From positions 1 to 8,178 of the forward strand of contig JBGPIK010000314.1 in assembly GCA_041484845.1 (NCBI GenBank): a stretch of DNA of 8,178 nt. Reading direction: 5' to 3'. The translations under genes were made by a program, and so were the position numbers. This document shows, one piece after another, positions 1 through 5,313 of the stretch. A model generated the notes under the pieces. The model saw nothing but the letters and a program-made list of their open reading frames with translations. It made no database searches and was not told where the DNA came from. How positions within the stretch are numbered: the first letter of the stretch is position 1; each line of letters begins with the position of its first letter. This DNA comes from JBGPIK01 sp041484845. GTDB taxonomy: Bacteria; Desulfobacterota; Binatia; UBA9968.

Positions 1-294
1 ATTCTACAAGACAGAATACTGTTGTTGATTCCGCACCCGGTTCGCTTGAGGGTTTCTAGCCTCGAAGTCAAAGATCCCCAAGGAGAAGTCATTTGGATGA
101 TCCGTTCTTTTCCTTCTGATTCAGATGCTGCTGGGCAACAGGTCCACTATGGTGTTTTGCCGGATGGATTCAAACAAGTAATGCCTAAACAGGGCCGTGC
201 GACTGGCCTAAAGACCAATTCTGAATATGCGGTCCACGTTTCGTGGAGTGTAATAGGGTCGACGACCAAGTTTGTTTACAATGGTCCCAACTAG
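1..294 (+). CDS. Hypothetical protein, C-terminal part (5' end off the window)
   Basis: The reading frame is open from base 1 to a TAG at 292-294, and the best internal start is a TTG at 22, so the gene most likely begins to the left. The visible 97 codons give a compact, beta-rich sequence with short pieces such as EVIWMIRS, HYGVLPDGF and SEYAVHV. These resemble the C-terminal halves of small exported hypothetical proteins, but I cannot name a family and see no catalytic motif. The stop lies 21 bases before an attC site (316-379), the usual cassette layout, so this is probably the gene of the cassette that ends there. The coding call is fairly sure; the function is unknown. Confidence 0.65.
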   Translation: MLQDRILLLIPHPVRLRVSSLEVKDPQGEVIWMIRSFPSDSDAAGQQVHYGVLPDGFKQVMPKQGRATGLKTNSEYAVHVSWSVIGSTTKFVYNGPN

Positions 295-315
295 AGAAAG
301 CGGGGGCAGGCGATT

Positions 316-379
316 GCCTAACCCGCGGCTAGATCCGACGGGCCTACGGCCCGCAGCTCAGCCGCGAACCCCGTTAGAT
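316..379 (+). other. attC recombination site 1 (integron cassette)
   Basis: R'' GCCTAAC (316-322) matches the consensus RYYYAAC, and R' GTTAGAT (373-379) matches GTTRRRY. Inside them CGCGGCT (324-330) pairs perfectly with AGCCGCG (360-366), and CGGGCC (339-344) with GGCCCG (348-353) forms the tip around TAC. Reading one base beyond the inner pair, GCGGCTAG against CTCAGCCGC leaves one unpaired base, like the extrahelical bases of folded attC. One oddity is that the R''-L'' spacer is only one base while the L'-R' spacer is six. It sits between a stop codon and the next start, as expected. The integrase would cut between G373 and T374. Confidence 0.8.
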
Positions 380-393
380 TCCTTCGGTGACGC

Positions 394-1362
394 GTGAAGA
401 TTCCCTCACTGCTGGAAGTGTGTTTCGTCTCATTGACGTTCCTGGTTCTTCCGGAGCGCTTATTGCTCCTGACAGAAGGATCGGCAGGCGATAGCGGTTT
501 GAGACGGATCGATATACCTGGGGACTGCGGCACTGTCCCGCCCCTCTTTGCCATAAAAACTTCACTGGATCAGTTAGCATTGGGTCAACCCAAGCTTACT
601 ACCGGCGAGGACCTTCCCCCACCCGTTGCCGATAAGGTCCGTGAGCTGGGTCTTCGATTATGGGAGCACTTCTACCGCGTAGGATTGGAACATAATAAAG
701 AGTCGGGGATCTCGGATTCTGAATGCTATCCCAAAGTTGCAGATGTTTTCGGAAAAATGTACCGCGTTCAATATAAAGGTACCATTGACCTCTTTCTGGC
801 TGATCTCTTCGGAAGTTTCGGCTACGAAGAAGTGAGACTCGTGTTATTTGACAACGCTACTCGACGTGTGACCGCAAGTCCACCTGAGATTTTTTCAAGA
901 TGGAGAATGATGGCTAAAGACAATTCGCTTCGAGGCAGATTCTTGCGGTTTGAAGACATTGACCGCGACGGGAGAAAAGAAATCGGAGCCCTTGAATACA
1001 CTCACAACGGAAACGTCTACACTGGCCAAGTCATACACTATTTCGCAGTCGGCGACGCGTTGAATCTAAGAGAAAGCTTGGCTCTCGAAGTCGAAACATT
1101 GACTCCGCACATACGAATTCAGCGTTCGATACAATGGGCAAGCGCAAACTCACTCAATCTTATTGTCAGCACCTACGATGAATTGATGCATCCCGGGAAG
1201 TTTATTGATAAAAAGAGTTACCGGTTATCTCGCCATGATCGGTCTGAACCATATCAGCTCGTTGGAAAATACAAGAACGAAAATCCGCCGTGGATTGTGT
1301 CGGGTTGTATAGACACTTCAGCCAATGATTTTCTTGCTCATGGCTGTGGGTTTCGATATTGA
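394..1362 (+). CDS. Hypothetical exported or membrane-anchored protein with an EF-hand-like loop
   Basis: This is a 322-residue protein of a family I do not recognise. The GTG at 394 is the first possible start, because an in-frame TGA lies at 388-390; it is 20 bases after the attC1 crossover, typical for a cassette gene, and only a weak GGTGA precedes it. Residues 6-27 are hydrophobic and could be a signal peptide or anchor. Residues 188-197 (DIDRDGRKEI) have the alternating Asp-x-Asp-x-Asp-Gly pattern of a calcium-binding EF-hand-like loop, seen in several exported hypothetical proteins. The rest is mixed alpha/beta with no enzyme motif. The stop is 16 bases before attC2, so gene and attC2 form one cassette (about 374-1434). 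It is probably transcribed from the array promoter upstream, since no local promoter stands out. Confidence 0.75.
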   Translation: MKIPSLLEVCFVSLTFLVLPERLLLLTEGSAGDSGLRRIDIPGDCGTVPPLFAIKTSLDQLALGQPKLTTGEDLPPPVADKVRELGLRLWEHFYRVGLEHNKESGISDSECYPKVADVFGKMYRVQYKGTIDLFLADLFGSFGYEEVRLVLFDNATRRVTASPPEIFSRWRMMAKDNSLRGRFLRFEDIDRDGRKEIGALEYTHNGNVYTGQVIHYFAVGDALNLRESLALEVETLTPHIRIQRSIQWASANSLNLIVSTYDELMHPGKFIDKKSYRLSRHDRSEPYQLVGKYKNENPPWIVSGCIDTSANDFLAHGCGFRY

Positions 1363-1378
1363 TTTCATCGCAGTAAGA

Positions 1379-1440
1379 ATCTAACAATCGGCTTAAGAAG
1401 ACGGGCAAAAAACGCCCGCGTCTTAGCTTTACTGTTCGCT
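1379..1440 (+). other. attC recombination site 2, with atypical R' end
   Basis: R'' ATCTAAC (1379-1385) fits RYYYAAC. L'' GCTTAAG (1391-1397) pairs with L' CTTAGC (1422-1427), leaving one extra T on the L'' side, the classic attC extrahelical base. Further in, GGGC (1403-1406) pairs with GCCC (1414-1417). The spacers are five bases after R'' and six before R'. R' itself is GTTCGCT (1434-1440): the essential GTT is kept but the last four bases differ from the expected AGAT. Because the bases after the cut belong to the downstream partner, the following DNA may not be an ordinary cassette. Confidence 0.65.
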
Positions 1441-1510
1441 CGATCGCGAGCCTTTATCGGATGCGAGTCCTTACTCCGTTCGCCCGTTCGCTGGCCAGGC
1501 GTTGCGCTGG

Positions 1511-1540
1511 TTGACAGCGCGATGCAAGCGGCGATATAGG
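1511..1540 (+). promoter_or_regulatory. Candidate sigma-70 promoter for the small membrane protein gene
   Basis: A perfect -35 TTGACA (1511-1516) is followed after 18 bases by TATAGG (1535-1540) as a moderate -10. Transcription would begin near 1547, about 35 bases before the start codon at 1582. A local promoter would make sense if this block is not driven by the array promoter. Confidence 0.45.
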
Positions 1541-1581
1541 TGCGCCATTACGCCGGGAGAATGCACCATGAGGAGTGAGCG

Positions 1582-1728
1582 ATGAGTACCGGGGATGTGG
1601 TGGTCTGTTGGATTCTTGCCTTGCCTGCCGTTGCTGCATTCTTCTTCGCTTATGGAGTTCTGGAAGGGAAAATAAAAGCGGACATTCTTCTTTTCCGTTG
1701 CCTCGGTACCATCGACCGACGTAAGTGA
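1582..1728 (+). CDS. Small single-pass membrane protein (48 aa)
   Basis: An ATG at 1582 is preceded by AGGAG (1571-1575) at six bases, a good ribosome binding site, and the frame runs 48 codons to a TGA at 1726-1728. Residues 6-27 form one hydrophobic helix (VVVCWILALPAVAAFFFAYG), followed by a positively charged tail ending in DRRK. The family is unknown. A five-codon frame (1568-1585) overlaps the start as ATGA and could couple translation. The last third of the gene lies in a repeat copied at 2902-3019, where a truncated second version of the same C-terminus keeps its frame and stop codon; this supports it as a genuine coding sequence. It lies upstream of lipoprotein gene 1893-2336 on the same strand. 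Confidence 0.6.
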   Translation: MSTGDVVVCWILALPAVAAFFFAYGVLEGKIKADILLFRCLGTIDRRK

Positions 1729-1790
1729 CTGTGAGCCATGTACGGCCCCCAGCGCGTGATTGAAATGTAGAATGTCCCTTTTTTTCGTTT
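1671..1790 (+). repeat. Direct repeat R1, left copy (about 120 bp)
   Basis: This stretch matches 2902-3019 at roughly 85-90 % by eye, with small indels only near the right end. It covers the last codons and stop of the small membrane protein gene plus about 60 non-coding bases. The two copies bracket the tandem lipoprotein pair. The best conserved core runs from the CGGACATTCT region through the CGACGTAAGTGACTGTG region. No transposase or target duplication is visible, so it looks like the remains of a segmental duplication rather than an insertion sequence. Confidence 0.8.
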
Positions 1791-1794
1791 TTTT
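1680..1794 (+). terminator. Possible long-range stem followed by two T7 runs
   Basis: GGACATTCT (1680-1688) is perfectly complementary to AGAATGTCC (1769-1777), and the right arm runs directly into T7-CG-T7 (1779-1794). The arms are 80 bases apart and the left arm is inside a coding sequence, so it is not a standard intrinsic terminator, although the T-rich tail after a stem is suggestive. In copy R2 the right arm reads AGAACATCC and the T run is short, so neither part is conserved. Confidence 0.25.
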
Positions 1795-1892
1795 AGCGCT
1801 AGATGACATCGCAATGCCTTGAAAATAAACCAGATTGTTTGTTGGTTGTGGACCGTCGGCACAGTGCTGATTGCCACGACTGGAAGATGGTC

Positions 1893-2336
1893 ATGCGCTT
1901 CGGCTTTGCTTTGTTAGTAACTGCTTGTGTTACGTTGGCCGGCTGTGTTGCTACGCCTGCCATTGTTTCATACAAAGGCGTACCAGTTAACGCGATAAGC
2001 GCAGGTTCCATGAGCTGCCGAGATCCCTATATGCTGGTGCAAGACTGTTCGTTAGGTATTGCGACCTTACGAGTAAGATTGAACAACCTTACGTTCAGGG
2101 TAGCAAGCACATCAGACGGGCGCATTATTTTAGTGATGTCTGAGCTAAGTGGCCTGTCGGTTCCAACGCAGTATCAGGCGGAGCTCGCAGGTGATGCCGT
2201 TCAGGTTATGGCTGCGACCCTCAACGCCACCACTCTCAAGTTAGAGGGACTTGCAAGAGGCCCATTTGTTCGAGGGTACATTCTGCACTTCGATAAGGAT
2301 GTTTACACGACATTAAAAAAGAGCGCCGTTCACTGA
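1893..2336 (+). CDS. Putative lipoprotein, first of two tandem paralogs
   Basis: The 147-residue product has a short basic N-terminus, a hydrophobic stretch and the lipobox LAGC with Cys18, so it should be exported, lipidated and held in the cell envelope. I chose the ATG at 1893 because GGAAG (1882-1886) lies six bases upstream and because the paralog at 2432 starts at the equivalent position; in-frame starts at 1803 and 1887 would lengthen the N-terminus unnaturally. The mature part is beta-rich with two cysteines (in SCRDPY and QDCS) that could form a disulfide. It aligns with the next gene along its whole length, the near-identical blocks being SYKGVPVNAIS and the C-terminal HFDKDVYTTLKKSAV. 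The family and function are unknown. Confidence 0.75.
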   Translation: MRFGFALLVTACVTLAGCVATPAIVSYKGVPVNAISAGSMSCRDPYMLVQDCSLGIATLRVRLNNLTFRVASTSDGRIILVMSELSGLSVPTQYQAELAGDAVQVMAATLNATTLKLEGLARGPFVRGYILHFDKDVYTTLKKSAVH

Positions 2337-2431
2337 GAGCGTGTTTTTAGACGCGAGAGGCATCGCTGATGGATAGTGCACCAGATGCTGTAGACGCAAA
2401 TACCGTCGATCGTTGAAAGTCGGAGATTACT

Positions 2432-2872
2432 ATGCAGCGCCGCTTTGCTTTGCTAGGTGCTATTGCACTGACTCTTATCGGTTGTATTACAACACCAGCA
2501 GTTGTTTCGTACAAGGGCGTGCCGGTTAACGCAATCAGTCTGGTTTCCATTTCCTGCAGCGATCCCTACGTACTTGCGCAAGACTGTTCAGAGTGGACAG
2601 GAGCAACCTTACGAGTCAAATTAAATGACTCGACGTTCAAGGTAGCGGGCACTGCAGACGGGCGCATTATTCTAGCAATGACGGAACGTACGGGTGCAAC
2701 TCAGTATCAAGCTGAGCAGGCCGGTGATGCCGTCGAGGCTACGGCTGCGAGCCTGGGTGCTAAGACTCTCAAGCTAGAAGCACTGGCATTTGGGGGGGCC
2801 GTTTTGGGCTACATTCTGCATTTCGATAAGGATGTTTACACGACATTAAAAAAGAGTGCAGTTGAAGATTAA
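2432..2872 (+). CDS. Putative lipoprotein, second tandem paralog
   Basis: The 146-residue product has a signal peptide ending in the lipobox LIGC (Cys18) and the same beta-rich mature domain as the product of 1893-2336. The ATG at 2432 follows CGGAG with a spacer of about six bases, a convincing start. The two cysteines after the lipidation site (in SCSDPY and QDCS) are conserved between the paralogs, as is the C-terminal segment GYILHFDKDVYTTLKKSA. The main differences are small indels around residues 53-56 and 85-88. The spacing to the upstream paralog is 95 bases, so they may be co-transcribed. The family is not recognised. Keeping two intact copies suggests related but separate roles. Confidence 0.78.
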   Translation: MQRRFALLGAIALTLIGCITTPAVVSYKGVPVNAISLVSISCSDPYVLAQDCSEWTGATLRVKLNDSTFKVAGTADGRIILAMTERTGATQYQAEQAGDAVEATAASLGAKTLKLEALAFGGAVLGYILHFDKDVYTTLKKSAVED

Positions 2873-2890
2873 GCTAAGGTCTGCACTGCC

Positions 2891-2959
2891 GTGAACAGGA
2901 GAATAAAATCGGACATTCTTCTTTTCCCTTGCCTCGGTAGCACGGACCGACGTAAGTGA
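2891..2959 (+). pseudogene. Remnant C-terminus of a second small membrane protein gene
   Basis: This frame encodes IKSDILLFPCLGSTDRRK and then TGA, homologous to the end of the 48-residue protein at 1582-1728 (IKADILLFRCLGTIDRRK). The transmembrane part and ribosome binding site are missing. The only start is a GTG at 2891 with no Shine-Dalgarno, so it is most likely dead. It shows that the unit once included a small membrane protein gene here as well. Confidence 0.6.
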
Positions 2960-3019
2960 CTGTGGGCCACGTACGGCTCCCAGCGCTTGATCGAAAATGT
3001 AGAACATCCCCTTTTCGTT
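2902..3019 (+). repeat. Direct repeat R2, right copy (about 118 bp)
   Basis: This is the counterpart of 1671-1790. It starts at AATAAAATCGG and ends near CTTTTCGTT, just ahead of the lipoprotein gene at 3052. Relative to R1 it has about a dozen substitutions and a few single-base indels. Several of the substitutions in the reading frame change amino acids, so strong selection on the remnant peptide is unlikely. Confidence 0.8.
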
Positions 3020-3051
3020 CCAGCTCTATAAAGATCCCAGGGGGGAAACTT

Positions 3052-3819
3052 ATGCTACGGCGTTTTGGCATCTTTGTACTCGCAGCAATAACTGTGTCAG
3101 CATGCACTTCGATCAGGGACGTTCCCCTTGAACGCAGTGATGTCTCAAAGATTGAAGGTAAAGAGATCGCTATCGTCAAGCGGCCAATGCCCGACTTCGG
3201 CGCGATGACAGCGGACAAAATGGCGGCCGCTGGTATGTTCGGCGCAATCGGTGGCGCCATAGCAGGCGCGGCGACGATCAGTGCCGGGAATTCCTTAGTT
3301 CGGGAAAACCACATCCCTGATCCCGCCTATGAGATCGCTGAGGAAATCGCGCATTCTATGGAGGCCAAGTACGGTGCCAAGTATGCGGGAATTGGCAGCA
3401 GTGTAATTACAGATGATGAGCCGTCGAGCGTTTCAACTGCTTACAAAGCCGTTCCCTTGGCGCTTGATGTCAAGACATACAACTGGGGCTTTACTTATTT
3501 TCCTATGAGCTGGAACACTTACCGTGTAGTTTACCACTCACGGCTGAGGCTTATTGATACTAACACTGCCGTTGTCATGGCGGAGGGTGGTTGCTCTAGA
3601 GTTCCGGAGAAAACAGATGATGCTCCAACTTATGACCAACTCATTGAGAATGGCGCTAGCCGTTTGAAGGCTGAGATTGAGAAAGCGGCACGGTTTTGCG
3701 CCGCGCAGTTTTCCGCAAAATATCTGGGGATGTCTATCGCGGGCCTGGGCGACTTTGAAAACCAGGCTGCGAAGCCCGGCGTTACGCCCGTTTCTTCTGA
3801 CCCAGCGGGACGACGGTGA
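3052..3819 (+). CDS. Putative lipoprotein of about 255 residues
   Basis: The ATG at 3052 has a strong AGGGGGGAA just upstream. The signal peptide ends in the lipobox VSAC with Cys18, so the product should be an envelope lipoprotein. Residues 58-80 are rich in Gly and Ala (MFGAIGGAIAGAATISAGN), a pattern common in envelope lipoproteins of proteobacteria. Later parts include LALDVKTYNWGF, SYR-like WNTYRVVYHSRLRLID and a C-terminal helix with RLKAEIEKAARFCAAQF. I recall similar uncharacterised lipoproteins in betaproteobacteria but no function. The last 38 bases overlap the 3' end of a minus-strand HTH gene, and the final 20 or so residues look like a non-homologous tail, so the natural end may have been replaced at a recombination junction. 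Confidence 0.8.
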   Translation: MLRRFGIFVLAAITVSACTSIRDVPLERSDVSKIEGKEIAIVKRPMPDFGAMTADKMAAAGMFGAIGGAIAGAATISAGNSLVRENHIPDPAYEIAEEIAHSMEAKYGAKYAGIGSSVITDDEPSSVSTAYKAVPLALDVKTYNWGFTYFPMSWNTYRVVYHSRLRLIDTNTAVVMAEGGCSRVPEKTDDAPTYDQLIENGASRLKAEIEKAARFCAAQFSAKYLGMSIAGLGDFENQAAKPGVTPVSSDPAGRR

Positions 3820-4068
3820 CGGTGCGTTTGGTGGCTAGGGACTTTCGGCCGAGGAGTATCCAGTCGATGGACGTCTCCAGGGCAACCGCGAGGCGGGCGA
3901 GATATTCTACGCGCGGGAGCCGGCCGTTGATTTCGTAATTTTTGATGTGGTGGGGTCCTTGAGGCCGATCGCCTTCGCCAACTCGGTTTGCGTCATGCCG
4001 AGCTGTTCGCGGCGCTGGCGAATCCGCCGGCCGGCGGCGGCGGAGTCGATCAATTTACGGTTCGGCAC
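3782..4068 (-). pseudogene. XRE-family HTH transcriptional regulator, frameshifted
   Basis: Read from a GTG at 4068, with GGAGG about six bases before it, the first frame gives an N-terminal helix (RRIRQRREQLG) and the start of a helix-turn-helix (TQTELAKAIGLK, residues 26-37). After residue 39 the homology continues in another frame: HIKNYEINGRLPRVEYLARL, then ALETSIDWILLG, the typical end of an XRE domain, and a stop at 3782-3784. Total length is 287 bases, one short of a multiple of three. Adding one base to the four-G run at 3952-3955 restores a 95-residue protein, so this is either a recent inactivation or a read error. It would be a DNA-binding repressor, probably controlling its own unit with the gene at 4155-4361. 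Confidence 0.75.
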
Positions 4069-4079
4069 AAGTGCCTCCA

Positions 4080-4158
4080 GTTCAAGCGCGTTGCGCGCTG
4101 TTCAACCGCTCGCATTGCTCGCTCAGTTCAATCGCTGCGCTCCGTTCAAGGCGTTCAA
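4080..4158 (-). repeat. Five TTGAAC repeats between small gene and HTH gene
   Basis: On the minus strand TTGAAC occurs at 4158-4153, 4149-4144, 4131-4126, 4105-4100 and 4085-4080, with spacers of 3, 12, 20 and 14 bases. The longer spacers are rich in GAGCG/GCGC and partly palindromic, for example AGCGCG and CGCGCT around TTG (4085-4099). The block starts at the stop codon of the small gene and ends at the ribosome binding site of the HTH gene. It could be an operator cluster, an RNA structure setting the ratio of the two proteins, or replication slippage. Confidence 0.6.
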
Positions 4159-4361
4159 AAGATCGTCGGTTTGGTAAATGATTCCGCGATGCGCTGATAC
4201 GCTTCGTCGATGGTCACGTTGTAGACCGTGAGGCTCTTGGATTTTCTGAACGTCATCCGGCCGTCCCGGCCCCGCCGCTTTTCCTGAATCTGGATCAGGA
4301 CGCCCTCTTTTTGTTTTTCCGCGATCATCGGCACCGGCTTGTCGGTTTTCGTTGCACCCAT
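4155..4361 (-). CDS. Small basic protein of unknown function (68 aa)
   Basis: The ATG at 4361 is preceded by GGGGGA at a good distance, and a promoter (TTGTCA / TATAGT) lies just upstream, which supports this minus-strand gene. The product is strongly basic in its middle (KRRGRDGRMTFRKSKS), suggesting nucleic acid contact, and ends in a predicted helix (IDEAYQRIAESF). There is no signal peptide, membrane segment or named domain. It is the first gene of a unit whose second gene is the XRE-type regulator, 86 bases downstream. Such a pair could be a toxin-antitoxin-like or phage-regulator-like module, but no toxin fold can be identified, so this remains a guess. Confidence 0.6.
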   Translation of the reverse strand: MGATKTDKPVPMIAEKQKEGVLIQIQEKRRGRDGRMTFRKSKSLTVYNVTIDEAYQRIAESFTKPTIF

Positions 4362-4675
4362 CGATCATCCCCCGCGAGACGGCTGAATATATCGGGACTA
4401 TATCAGGGGCGTCGCGGGACTGACAAGCGCGAATGGCGCATGGCTTGTGGCAGGTGGCGTCGGAAGAAAAACAGCTCGTGGGGAATTGGAGGTCCCCTGC
4501 GGTAAGGATCTGCGTGTTGCGCCGAAACACTTCAATGCTTCGAGTTGCGGCTATGTGGCGCAGGTATTACGTGAAGTTGTTTGACAACACATTGGTTGAA
4601 AGAGTACATCTCCCATCGTGGTGATTTCGGTCAACGCGATATCATTGGTCAGTAGCTCCCTTGGCTGCAAAAACC
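4362..4675. other. Gene-free spacer of about 310 bases
   Basis: The left part holds the divergent promoter of the minus-strand unit. In the rest I see only small dyads: TGCGCC (4518-4523) with GGCGCA (4557-4562), GTGTTG (4514-4519) with CAACAC (4585-4590), and GTTGT-TTG-ACAAC (4576-4588). A TTGACA at 4581-4586 could be a -35 element for the gene at 4676, but no good -10 follows. The open frames here lack start signals and look non-coding. No attC is visible. Confidence 0.5.
4388..4426 (-). promoter_or_regulatory. Promoter of the minus-strand unit, with paired TATATC motifs
   Basis: On the minus strand a -35 TTGTCA (4426-4421) and a -10 TATAGT (4402-4397) are 18 bases apart, placing transcription start near 4390 and giving a leader of about 30 bases to the ATG at 4361. 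On the plus strand TATATC occurs at 4388-4393 and 4399-4404, exactly 11 bases apart (one helical turn), overlapping the -10 and start site. That is a natural place for autorepression by the HTH protein encoded downstream. Confidence 0.5.
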
Positions 4676-5275
4676 ATGGATAGGACAATACTCAATCTAC
4701 TCTCTTTGATTATCGGTGGCTCCGGGATTTTTGTCGTTCTGACCAAATTCAATGTCCCCGAACTCAACATGAGCTTTATCCGAGAGAACCCCTTTGCGAT
4801 CAAGCGGGATGCCATCGACAACGTAATGACCTGGATTTTTACTAGCCTAGCACTGATCGGGCTTGTTCTTCAGATTCTTGGCGAGATTTGGAGCGACCGA
4901 TTGCCGGGACGACAGTACACCATCCGTTTCTACGCGTCGTTCTCCTTGGCAAGCCTCGTCGCTGCCGTTGCGGTAGTGGTTGTTCTCACGGCAGTCGGAA
5001 ACCGAATCGCCAAAAGCATCTGGCTACCGCTCATCGTCGCTAAGATGACGGAAGGTTACACCCAAGCACGCTTCATTGTTGAACACGACGGATGGAGGGC
5101 AGATCAATTGACTGTCAAGGCCACTCTCCCGGACCCGACATCCTATCGTCGTGCAAATTTTGAGACCGCGGAGGGCCGCGTTGCTCAGATCGAAAAACTA
5201 CTCGATCTTCGCTCCGGTGGCAGCGAGTTGAAAGTTAGAGTGGAAAGGCTCAAGCCGTATTTCGAGAAAAGCTGA
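4676..5275 (+). CDS. Three-helix membrane protein with C-terminal cytosolic-type domain
   Basis: From the ATG at 4676 the product has 199 residues; a TTG at 4661 would add five. Neither start has a clear ribosome binding site. Hydrophobic helices are predicted at residues 5-22, 50-70 and 85-106, the last with the run VAAVAVVVVL. The remaining 90 residues are soluble and charged, ending in a helical part (AQIEKLLDLRSGG, VRVERLKPYFEKS). No catalytic motif is seen and I do not recognise a family. The gene is on the same strand as the following membrane protein and HNH genes, but a possible cassette boundary (GTTAGAC at 5314) lies between them. Confidence 0.7.
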   Translation: MDRTILNLLSLIIGGSGIFVVLTKFNVPELNMSFIRENPFAIKRDAIDNVMTWIFTSLALIGLVLQILGEIWSDRLPGRQYTIRFYASFSLASLVAAVAVVVVLTAVGNRIAKSIWLPLIVAKMTEGYTQARFIVEHDGWRADQLTVKATLPDPTSYRRANFETAEGRVAQIEKLLDLRSGGSELKVRVERLKPYFEKS

Positions 5276-5313
5276 CGTGCTAGTTCACGGTCACGTAAGC
5301 CGGGCGGTCCCAG

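Larger units (their letters stand above)
1791..2872 (+). repeat. Tandem duplication of a lipoprotein locus (two units of about 540 bp)
   Basis: Unit one (about 1791-2336) and unit two (about 2345-2872) are homologous along the coding regions and, more weakly, in the leaders: both begin with TTTTTAG and share patches such as CCAGAT and ACCGTCG before the start codon. A 26-base stretch covering the GATAAGGATGTTTACACGAC block near each stop is identical. Divergence of the proteins shows that the duplication is old. Confidence 0.75.

Noticed and set aside
300..326. Inverted repeat GCGGG/CCCGC as a terminator of the first gene
   Set aside because: There is no T tract, the arms are interrupted, and the right arm is better explained as part of attC1.
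1471..1877. Several minus-strand frames across the small membrane protein region
   Set aside because: They have no start signals, and the plus-strand frame with AGGAG and a paralogous remnant explains the region better.
2874..3314. Minus-strand frame antisense to the lipoprotein gene at 3052
   Set aside because: It is a shadow of a strongly supported lipoprotein gene and lacks a start signal.
4123..4530. Long minus-strand frame of 135 residues
   Set aside because: It overlaps the better supported 68-residue gene in another frame, reads through its promoter and has no ribosome binding site or coherent protein pattern.
4514..4590. Nested dyads as a fifth attC
   Set aside because: No RYYYAAC/GTTRRRY pair encloses them and no gene ends just before them.
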